Source of the DNA: a virus
Virus record (IMG/VR): IMGVR_UViG_3300044623_000001
Location: 1-22,203 of that record
Direction: 5' to 3' (one strand)
DNA: 22,203 bases
The first letter of the stretch is position 1; every line of letters begins with the position of its first letter. A program made the position numbers and the translations under genes. A model generated the notes under the pieces. That model made no database searches and was not told the DNA's origin. It was given only the letters and a program-made list of their open reading frames with translations. Positions 1 through 5,800 of this stretch are shown here, piece by piece.

Positions 1-1
1 A

Positions 2-310
2 ATCCTGCAAACGTCAGACCCGCACAAGATTTACACAATTAAAATTCAAAAGACTGTGCCGGGTGGTGGGTATCACATTTGGCACGCCGAAGACACCGCC
101 AGAATGCAGCGTAGCCGAGTACTTGTTTTTACTCTCTATCTGAACGACGTTGAAGAAGGCGGAGAGACTGAGTTCCTGTATTTAAGCAAACGAGTTCAGC
201 CAAAGACCGGTCGCATGGTGATTTGGCCTGCTGGCTTTACGCATACCCATCGCGGCAATCCCCCATTAAAGGGTGACAAATACATCATCACGGGATGGGT
301 AGAATTTTAA
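2..310 (+). CDS. 2OG-Fe(II) oxygenase, C-terminal part (5' end outside window)
   Basis: The frame is open from base 2, so this is the last 102 residues of a longer gene. A GTG at 56 lies inside the conserved fold and is not a credible start. The visible part is the C-terminal half of a double-stranded beta-helix dioxygenase. An H-x-E iron-binding pair (H28, E30 of the visible part) follows Gly-Gly-Gly-Tyr. The strand LYLNDVEEGGETEF is typical of the family. The distal iron His lies in the FTHTHRG segment, and K93 in GDKYIITGW is the likely 2-oxoglutarate carboxylate ligand. Such enzymes couple decarboxylation of 2-oxoglutarate to hydroxylation of protein, nucleic acid or small-molecule substrates. 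The substrate cannot be read from sequence. A second, different oxygenase lies about 470 bases downstream. The family call is firm; the function is open. Confidence 0.88.
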   Translation: MLQTSDPHKIYTIKIQKTVPGGGYHIWHAEDTARMQRSRVLVFTLYLNDVEEGGETEFLYLSKRVQPKTGRMVIWPAGFTHTHRGNPPLKGDKYIITGWVEF

Positions 311-319
311 TGGTGCGAG

Positions 320-742
320 ATGGCACGAGACAAAAAGAAAGAGGGTAAGGTCTACACAAGGCTGTCGAGGTTCAATGTGGTTCTGACATTCGAGCAGTAC
401 AAGTTTCTGTTAGAGCGCAAACGTAAGGCGCGGGAACTCGACGAGCGGGTGAAATACAAAGACCTAGTGGAGCTATGGGGTATTCCTCAATACCACATGG
501 CAGGTGCTGTTCACCGAGGGATAAGACAGTATGACGAACGAATCAAAGCCGAAGGCAGAGACCGTAACAGTAGACAACCAATCCCCGCCCGGCGCGTGGA
601 AAGACGAAATGAAAGCTGCCCCTTGGGGTTATGGTCAAAGTCAGCAGACGCTCGTCGAGCGATCCTTAGAGAATATACGGAGAGCGGGGTTGTCCAACGA
701 GGCTACAGTCCTTACATTAGAGCTTCTTACTTTGAGGAATGA
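320..742 (+). CDS. Small basic phage protein of unknown function, with an overprinted tail
   Basis: 140 residues, not recognised. The first ~75 residues look like a real protein: Lys/Arg-rich and helical, with LTFEQYKFLLERKRKARELDE followed by a segment (KYKDLVELWGIPQYHMAGAVHRGI) that could be a small helix-turn-helix. The frame then runs 212 bases into the next gene, which starts at 531. In this overlap the reading is Arg-rich and uses rare-looking AGA/CGA codons, as expected of a shadow reading. The biologically important part may therefore be only 320 to about 545, with a lost stop codon. The gene starts 9 bases after the oxygenase stop, with only a weak purine-rich site (GGTGCGAG) upstream. 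The N-terminal half is probably real; the extent of the C-terminus is doubtful. Confidence 0.6.
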   Translation: MARDKKKEGKVYTRLSRFNVVLTFEQYKFLLERKRKARELDERVKYKDLVELWGIPQYHMAGAVHRGIRQYDERIKAEGRDRNSRQPIPARRVERRNESCPLGLWSKSADARRAILREYTESGVVQRGYSPYIRASYFEE

Positions 743-779
743 ACTAGAGTATTTGAGTGGGAAGGTTAAAAAACCATGA
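531..779 (+). CDS. Small phage protein of unknown function
   Basis: 82 residues, not recognised. The N-terminus is Pro/Lys-rich and probably disordered, with a short Trp-containing segment (GAWKDEMKAAPWGYG). The C-terminal half is a likely amphipathic helix with regularly spaced Leu (LTLELLTLRNELEYL), suggesting oligomerisation or partner binding. The start has GAGGG at 516-520, about 10 bases upstream. The stop overlaps the start of the next gene as ATGA, the coupling used throughout this operon, so this frame is preferred over the competing frame of the upstream gene in the 212-base overlap. No enzymatic motif is visible. Confidence 0.68.
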   Translation: MTNESKPKAETVTVDNQSPPGAWKDEMKAAPWGYGQSQQTLVERSLENIRRAGLSNEATVLTLELLTLRNELEYLSGKVKKP

Positions 780-1381
780 CATATCCGTGGGTAGGGCTAC
801 CTTGTTTTCCCTTGGTAGTTAAAGAATTTATTAGCGACAATGAATGCGAAGATTTGCTGACGTTTTTATCCAACAATGAAAGTAAGTTTGGCGCGTTAGT
901 TGAGGGCAACTTTTGGCTTGGTCGTACGATGACTATTCAACAGTCGGGTAGTCCGGTCATTCAAGAAAAGTTTACGCAGATGCGTACGAGAATGGCTAAA
1001 CACCTACGTTCCAAACTAGAAGAACACTTAGGCTCGCAACCTCCGCTCTACTCTGACCTAATTAATTTTGCACGATGGCCGGTTGGGTATGAACTTCATC
1101 CCCATGCTGATGCAGAGAATCCCGGCGGGAGTCCTCACCCGTATCCGTGGCGGCACTTTGCGGCTGTGGTTTATCTGAATGAAGACTACGAGGGTGGAAA
1201 GATTCACTTCCCTAATCTGGGCATTGAACTTCAGCCACAGGCTCGGTCGCTGATTATGTTCCCCGGCACTCTTCATTATTTGCACGGGGTACGTCCGGTG
1301 ACGAAAGGTATGAGACATACGATTGCAAGTTTCTTAACCTTTGATGAAACCAAACACGACAGGTTTGGAGGTGCGATGTGA
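776..1381 (+). CDS. 2OG-Fe(II) oxygenase, prolyl 4-hydroxylase-like
   Basis: 201 residues, close to the full size of compact prolyl-4-hydroxylase-type dioxygenases. The core is complete. H110-x-D112 in YELHPHADAEN supplies two iron ligands. The strand AAVVYLNEDYEGGKIHFP is characteristic of P4H-like folds. H170 in LHYLHGV is the third iron ligand, and R180 in KGMRHTIASFL is the expected 2-oxoglutarate ligand. Known relatives hydroxylate Pro or other protein side chains; phage members are mostly uncharacterised. It overlaps the previous gene as ATGA and the next as GTGA, so it is translated as part of the early operon. Together with the partial oxygenase at the left edge this gives two distinct dioxygenases within 1.4 kb. 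The fold and chemistry are well supported. A protein (prolyl) substrate is an inference; nucleic-acid or small-molecule substrates are alternatives. Confidence 0.9.
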   Translation: MTYPWVGLPCFPLVVKEFISDNECEDLLTFLSNNESKFGALVEGNFWLGRTMTIQQSGSPVIQEKFTQMRTRMAKHLRSKLEEHLGSQPPLYSDLINFARWPVGYELHPHADAENPGGSPHPYPWRHFAAVVYLNEDYEGGKIHFPNLGIELQPQARSLIMFPGTLHYLHGVRPVTKGMRHTIASFLTFDETKHDRFGGAM

Positions 1382-2163
1382 TCGTCGTACCAGAAAGTAC
1401 GATTGTTGCAATTCCTTACGACAATCGGTTTAGAAACCGTCACGATGAAGTTTTCTTTAATTTTAACGGAATGGTGACTCGGGATTGGTTTATCGAACAC
1501 GCCTACCGCTGCCTTCCTTTAGTTATCGGCAATCAACATGGATTCGGAGTCAAGTCCTTGTATGACTTCTCTGTTTGGTGGACGGGCGGCAAAAATCCTG
1601 ATGACGTTAAGATCGCAATTCACGATGACGAATTTTATAGAGAAAATTCTAATCTTCAGTCTGTCAAAGCACACTTTGGAATGGGGACGTTCACGGTTCA
1701 GACTGCTTTCTCTTTACGCACCCCGCCTAACGTCAGTCTGATGACAATGCAGCCACCGAACATGGGCATTGATGGGCTTCAGAACATGGTCGGAGTTATC
1801 GAAACTGATAACTTACGTCGAGACTTTACATTCAACATTAGGGTGACACGCGCTAACTCGTTGATCGAAGTCAAGAAAGGCGATGTACTTTCTGCCGTAC
1901 TGCCTTATCCAAGACTATTCATAGACAACTACAAACTAATTGGCCCCGAGCAATTATTCACTGAAGAACAGATTGCAGCAGAACAGAACACAGCAAAAGC
2001 ATTTGGGGAAGAAAGGTCTAAAGAAGATCCGAAGAAGCCGCACGGAGTGGGACGTAGGTATCACAAGGGAGAAGATATCTATGGTAATAAATTTATTTAC
2101 CCACACCAAAGAAACTTGCGGCTACCCAAAAATAAAAAGGGTGAGGTGGTAGATGGAGACTGA
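1378..2163 (+). CDS. DUF6065-like protein
   Basis: 261 residues. The middle matches what I recall of the DUF6065 family: HFGMGTFTVQTAFSLRTPP, then MQPPNMGIDGLQNMVGVIETD, then a strand-rich stretch ending in a KKGDVLSAVLPYP segment. The role of this family is unknown. It occurs in phages and near oxygenases, and the beta-rich pattern would suit a cupin- or jelly-roll-like fold, but that is a guess. The last ~60 residues are charged and Lys-rich (EERSKEDPKKPHG onward) and probably flexible. The start is GTG, overlapping the upstream oxygenase stop as GTGA, so co-translation with the hydroxylase is likely. The 3' end overlaps the next gene by 11 bases. A shared substrate or pathway with the flanking oxygenases is possible from context only. 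Confidence 0.72.
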   Translation: MIVVPESTIVAIPYDNRFRNRHDEVFFNFNGMVTRDWFIEHAYRCLPLVIGNQHGFGVKSLYDFSVWWTGGKNPDDVKIAIHDDEFYRENSNLQSVKAHFGMGTFTVQTAFSLRTPPNVSLMTMQPPNMGIDGLQNMVGVIETDNLRRDFTFNIRVTRANSLIEVKKGDVLSAVLPYPRLFIDNYKLIGPEQLFTEEQIAAEQNTAKAFGEERSKEDPKKPHGVGRRYHKGEDIYGNKFIYPHQRNLRLPKNKKGEVVDGD

Positions 2164-2335
2164 AGATGATATTTTAGATTTGATTCGGGCATTGCCAGAT
2201 GAAATCAACAACGCATCGACAACGACTGAATTCAAATTCTTGACAGTGGGCAGCGTCTTGTGGGAGTGTTACCACGAGATCAAACGACTACGCGATGAAA
2301 ACGCGAAGTTAAAAAGGGGTGGTAAGAGACGATGA
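2153..2335 (+). CDS. Small acidic/helical protein of unknown function
   Basis: 60 residues, not recognised. An acidic N-terminus (METEDDILDLIRALPDEI) is followed by a helix and a strongly basic C-terminal tail (KRLRDENAKLKRGGKRR). The last half has coiled-coil character. The start at 2153 is preceded by a good Shine-Dalgarno-like GGTGAGGTGG, and the gene ends in an ATGA overlap with the next, which supports it as a real coding unit despite its size. Confidence 0.65.
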   Translation: METEDDILDLIRALPDEINNASTTTEFKFLTVGSVLWECYHEIKRLRDENAKLKRGGKRR

Positions 2336-2874
2336 TTTACTCAGGCGCGGGGCCGTTGCCCCGACATACGTATTGCTACGTTCAGCCGCACACTTTCGGT
2401 AACGGCGATTGGCTGCGCGTGTCGTGGTTTGGTTTAGTCAGCCATCCCGGTCGCACGTGGGGATGCCATGTGATGCTTGAATGCGGAGCGGTATACCGCA
2501 ATGTGCCGCTGCATCGACTAGCACATAAAACTTTGGAAACGCCTTGGGCTCCTTCTGACGCACAAACATGGGACTGTTACGGATACCACTTCAGCATGGT
2601 GGAGTACCCGTTTCTTGAAGCCGTTCCTCTGCGCGTTAAGTTGCGCTCCAAAGTAGAACTAACTGGGCGGTATATGTTTACCGCCGTACCTATGCTCGAC
2701 GGGTTCAGTCTGGAGCCAGAGCAATCGAAAGAGTTTTACTTTATTAAGTTAGACAACGGCAGATTTACAGCACAGCCGACTAATCACATCCTTGTGCAGG
2801 ATAAGTCTTTTATCACGACATCTGAATGGCCGAGACTTGAGCGGCAGACGGAAACGTGGAGCGTTGATCCATGA
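2332..2874 (+). CDS. Phage protein of unknown function upstream of DNA polymerase
   Basis: 180 residues, not recognised by motif. It is rich in Trp, Tyr, Cys and His (for example TWGCHVMLECGAVYRNVPLHRLAH and TWDCYGYHFSMVEYPFLE) with an all-beta look. The clustered His/Cys could bind a metal, but no standard zinc-finger spacing is seen. No signal peptide or membrane segment is present. Both ends are ATGA overlaps, upstream with the 60-residue gene and downstream with the DNA polymerase, so it is tightly co-expressed with replication genes. A role in replication or nucleotide metabolism would be a guess by association. Confidence 0.75.
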   Translation: MIYSGAGPLPRHTYCYVQPHTFGNGDWLRVSWFGLVSHPGRTWGCHVMLECGAVYRNVPLHRLAHKTLETPWAPSDAQTWDCYGYHFSMVEYPFLEAVPLRVKLRSKVELTGRYMFTAVPMLDGFSLEPEQSKEFYFIKLDNGRFTAQPTNHILVQDKSFITTSEWPRLERQTETWSVDP

Positions 2875-4730
2875 GTTTCGTGACATTGGACTTTGAAACT
2901 TATTACTCGCAACAGTTTAGTCTGAGCCGGGCCACAACCGAAGAATACATACGTAGTCCGTTGTTTGAAGTCATCGGCGTGGCGATGAAGATCGACGATG
3001 ACAAGACCGTGTGGTTTAGCGGGACCAAGGATGAAATCAAGGCGTGGCTTAATCAAGTAAATTGGGACGAGTCAGCACTGCTCTGCCATAACGCGATGTT
3101 TGACGGGGCTATTTTATCGTTTGTTTTTGGAATTACCCCTGCTTACTACTTTGACACCCTGTGCATGGCACGGGCTAAGCACGGCGTTGATGTAAGCGGG
3201 TCTCTAGCCAACTTGGTGAAAATGTATGGTTTGGGCCAAAAGGGAACAGAAGTTATCGAAGCCTTGGGTAAGCGTCGGCAGGATTTTTCTCCTGCTGATC
3301 TTAATCGTTACGGGGATTATTGCATTAACGATGTCGATCTTACTTTCAAACTTTTCAACCTTTTTATCGCGGATCATTTCCCGCAGTCAGAGTTAGACCT
3401 GATTGACATGACTCTGCGTATGTATACGCAGCCGGTATTGACGGTGAATGACGCGATGCTTGTTGAACGTCTTGAGGAGATCAAGGCTGAGAAGAAAGAA
3501 CTTCTTGGTGGTTTGATGGGCGTTCTGCAAGTTGGGAACGAGGAAGAAGTCCGGGCGAAGTTGGCAAGTAATCCGCAGTTTGCAGCGATACTGAAGGAAC
3601 TCAGCATTCCTGTGCCAATGAAAATTAGTCCAACAACCGGTAAAGAAACGTATGCACTTGCTAAAAATGACGAGGGGTTTATTGAACTCTTAGAACATGA
3701 AGACCCGCTCATTCAGCAACTCTGCTCAGTCCGGTTGGGTACGAAGTCCACTATTGAGGAGTCACGCATTGAACGCTTTATCGGTATTGGTGCTAGGAAT
3801 GGCGGCAGGATACCTATCCCGCTCAAGTATTACGGCGCTCACACAGGCCGTTGGGCAGGAACGGATTCAGTCAATTTTCAAAACCTTCCGAGCCGTGATA
3901 AGAAAAAGAAAACGCTGAAGAACTCTATCGCGGCCCCTGCTGGTCATGTCGTTATCAACTGTGACTCTTCTCAGATTGAGGCGCGTGTCCTTGCATGGTT
4001 AGCGGGACAGGATGATGTCACTGCACAGTTCGCCAAGGGCGAGGATGTGTATTCGATCTTTGCGTCGAAGATTTATAAAAAGCCCATTAGCAAGGCGAAC
4101 CCCGTTGAACGGTTCGTCGGCAAGACTTGTATCTTGGGATTGGGCTACGGCACAGGGGCTAAAAAGTTACAGCACACACTCAAGACGCAGCCGCCGGGTG
4201 CTGACTTGCCCGAGGAAGAGTGCAAGCGCATCGTCGATATTTACCGTGATTCCAACCACATGATCACGGACTTATGGCGAGATTGCGATAGTGCGCTCCA
4301 GCACTTTTCGTCGTGGCCTAGCAATTTAAAGTCTTATGCTATGGGCAAACACAAGTGTGTATGGGCTACCGCGTCGGGTATCCGTCTCCCAAATGAATTG
4401 TTTATACGATACCCCGACCTACGTTTGAGCGACAAGAAATACATTTACAAATCGCGTAAAGGGGTAACTTCGATATGGGGAGGCGCGATGGTAGAGAACA
4501 TCGTGCAAGCCTTGGCTCGGATCATCGTCGGTGAGCAGATGCTCAAGATACGAGAACGCTATCGACCTGTCTTGACCGTGCATGACGCAGCGGTAATCGT
4601 GGCTCGGAAAGAAGAGGTCGAGGAAGCGGTTGCCTTTATAGTACAAGTCATGTCTACTCCTCCAAGTTGGGCAGAGGGTTTGCCTGTGTCTTGCGAGGCC
4701 AAGTACGGCGAGTCGTACGGGGATTGTTAA
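2871..4730 (+). CDS. Family A DNA polymerase with 3'-5' exonuclease
   Basis: 619 residues; the replicative polymerase of the phage. The proofreading domain is N-terminal: Exo I D7/E9 (LDFET), Exo II around H73-N74-D78, and Exo III Y150-x3-D154. The polymerase domain follows: HTGRWAG (324-330), motif A with catalytic D365 in DSSQIEARVLAW, motif B R414-x3-K418-x3-L422-x3-Y426-G427, and motif C V570-H571-D572. There is no 5'-nuclease domain, as in T7-like phages. Two features are unusual. The O-helix position equivalent to E. coli Pol I Phe762 is Leu, and the Glu that normally follows HD in motif C is Ala573. The start overlaps the upstream gene as ATGA, and the stop overlaps the nuclease gene as TAATG. 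The family call is very secure. Confidence 0.97.
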   Translation: MSFVTLDFETYYSQQFSLSRATTEEYIRSPLFEVIGVAMKIDDDKTVWFSGTKDEIKAWLNQVNWDESALLCHNAMFDGAILSFVFGITPAYYFDTLCMARAKHGVDVSGSLANLVKMYGLGQKGTEVIEALGKRRQDFSPADLNRYGDYCINDVDLTFKLFNLFIADHFPQSELDLIDMTLRMYTQPVLTVNDAMLVERLEEIKAEKKELLGGLMGVLQVGNEEEVRAKLASNPQFAAILKELSIPVPMKISPTTGKETYALAKNDEGFIELLEHEDPLIQQLCSVRLGTKSTIEESRIERFIGIGARNGGRIPIPLKYYGAHTGRWAGTDSVNFQNLPSRDKKKKTLKNSIAAPAGHVVINCDSSQIEARVLAWLAGQDDVTAQFAKGEDVYSIFASKIYKKPISKANPVERFVGKTCILGLGYGTGAKKLQHTLKTQPPGADLPEEECKRIVDIYRDSNHMITDLWRDCDSALQHFSSWPSNLKSYAMGKHKCVWATASGIRLPNELFIRYPDLRLSDKKYIYKSRKGVTSIWGGAMVENIVQALARIIVGEQMLKIRERYRPVLTVHDAAVIVARKEEVEEAVAFIVQVMSTPPSWAEGLPVSCEAKYGESYGDC

Positions 4731-5383
4731 TGATTCAGTGGTCATTCAGTAGTCTTAAGGACTTTATCAACTGCCCGAAGCAGTACTACCACACCAAGGT
4801 AGCGCAGGACTTTACCAAGAAAGCATCCGAACAGATGTTGTACGGGTCAGAAGTACACAAGGCGTTGGAGGATTATGTTTGTAAGGCTGTGCCACTAGTT
4901 AAAAACTATAAGCGATTTCAGCCACCTCTCGATGCGTTGCTAGAGATTGATGGTGATAGATATTGCGAATATGAGATGGCGCTCACACGGGATCGGGAGC
5001 CTTGCGCGTTTAATTCCGATACTAGGTGGGTGCGGGGTATCGTTGACTTATTGGTAGTAGATGGAGCCGATGCTTACATCATTGACTACAAAACCGGCAG
5101 CAACCGCTATCCTGATCCGAAGCAATTAAAGTTGATGGCGTTGATGACTTACGCTCACTTCCCACAGGTTGAGCGGATCAAGGCTGGCCTGCTATTTGTG
5201 ATGCATAATAGTTTCGTTAATGAAGAGTACACACGGGACCAGACAGGTAAGTTATGGGAAACCTTCTTGCCGCATTTAGACCAACTGGAGATGGCCTTCA
5301 CAAACAGTATGTGGATGGCAAAGCCCGGTGGGTTGTGTGGATGGTGTCCCGTCACCACGTGCAAATTTTATAAGGAGCGATGA
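4730..5383 (+). CDS. PD-(D/E)XK nuclease, Cas4/RecB-like with probable Fe-S cluster
   Basis: 217 residues from the ATG at 4730, which overlaps the polymerase stop (TAATG) and has ACGGGGA about 8 bases upstream. An in-frame start at 4667 would lie inside the polymerase gene and add an unconserved leader, so it was not used. Nuclease motifs are complete: GSEVHKALEDY (H43), GIVDLL (D106) and IIDYKTGS (D119, K121). A Cys at 15 in the N-terminal NCPKQYYH motif and a C-terminal C203-x2-C206-x4-C211 form the quartet that holds a 4Fe-4S cluster in Cas4 and AddB. It probably processes DNA ends or replication and recombination intermediates with the neighbouring polymerase and helicase. No CRISPR locus or cas1/cas2 is nearby, so an adaptation role is not supported. 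Confidence 0.92.
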   Translation: MIQWSFSSLKDFINCPKQYYHTKVAQDFTKKASEQMLYGSEVHKALEDYVCKAVPLVKNYKRFQPPLDALLEIDGDRYCEYEMALTRDREPCAFNSDTRWVRGIVDLLVVDGADAYIIDYKTGSNRYPDPKQLKLMALMTYAHFPQVERIKAGLLFVMHNSFVNEEYTRDQTGKLWETFLPHLDQLEMAFTNSMWMAKPGGLCGWCPVTTCKFYKER

Positions 5384-5384
5384 G

Positions 5385-5639
5385 ATGCCATACGTAAACA
5401 AGGCACGGCCTTACAAAAAAGAATACAAGCAACAGGTTGAGCGTGATGAACACGAGAACCGCATGGAGCGGCAGCGTGCGCGTCGTAGTTACGATAAAAA
5501 AGGTATTAGCCGAAAAGGTAAAGACATTGCCCACGTAAAGGCACTGTCAAAAGGTGGCAGCAACGCAACGGGAACACGATTGCAATCACCCTCAAAAAAT
5601 CGTTCCTTCCGTAGAACTTCAAGCGGTGCTATGAAATAA
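5385..5639 (+). CDS. Small basic HNH-like protein
   Basis: 84 residues from the ATG at 5385, preceded by AAGGAG about 8 bases upstream; a longer in-frame reading from 5328 lies within the nuclease gene. The first 45 residues are extremely charged (KKEYKQQVERDEHENRMERQRARR). The C-terminal half, DIAHVKALSKGGSN and then SPSKNRSFRR, resembles the core of phage HNH endonucleases: H50, N60 and N72 fall near the H-N-N positions. The usual Cys zinc knuckles and the DH pair (here AH) are missing. It may be a minimal or decayed HNH nuclease, or a basic nucleic-acid-binding protein derived from one. It closes the first half of the early operon, ahead of the structured gap. Confidence 0.72.
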   Translation: MPYVNKARPYKKEYKQQVERDEHENRMERQRARRSYDKKGISRKGKDIAHVKALSKGGSNATGTRLQSPSKNRSFRRTSSGAMK

Positions 5640-5800
5640 TGCACAAGACGCAAGTGTGCTGTCGGGGAGTTTCTACCACCCACTTCTCCCCCACAATAAC
5701 TGCGTCTGTTAGCGATAGGTTGGGCCGCTACCGCCCACTCCTTGCCTAGGCGCTAACCGTCTGGCCCACGATACGGGCTCTTTAATTCAGTAGGTACAGT
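5640..5800 (+). ncRNA. Structured intergenic region: candidate regulatory RNA or replication element
   Basis: The longest gap in the window is packed with inverted repeats. GACGCA (5647-5652) pairs with TGCGTC (5701-5706). Inside it GGGGAG (5664-5669) pairs with CTCCCC (5686-5691), extendable by GT/AC across one mismatch. A 7-bp perfect stem GTTAGCG (5708-5714) / CGCTAAC (5751-5757) encloses TGGGC (5721-5725) / GCCCA (5733-5737) with a 7-base loop. A 16-base block, CTACCACCCACTTCTC (5673-5688), recurs as CTACCGCCCACTCCTT (5728-5743). I do not recognise a known riboswitch or ribozyme. It sits directly before the helicase gene, so it could be a 5' leader, a processing site, a ncRNA or an origin. 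The pairings are seen; the role is inferred. Confidence 0.5.
5763..5783 (+). terminator. Weak hairpin with short T stretch before the helicase gene
   Basis: GCCC (5764-5767) and GGGC (5775-5778) can form a 4-bp stem, 5 with a G-T wobble, around a 7-base loop, followed by TCTTT. The stem is short and the T run broken, so at best it is an inefficient terminator or part of the larger structured region. It lies 18-38 bases before the helicase start codon. Confidence 0.25.

Noticed and set aside
4667-4729. Earlier in-frame start for the PD-(D/E)XK nuclease
   Set aside because: It lies inside the polymerase gene and gives an Arg/Gly leader; the TAATG overlap at 4730 and the conserved SFSSLKDF start favour the shorter form.
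5708-5757. tRNA gene suggested by the 7-bp outer stem
   Set aside because: The element is only about 50 bases and lacks a T-loop and a credible anticodon arm.
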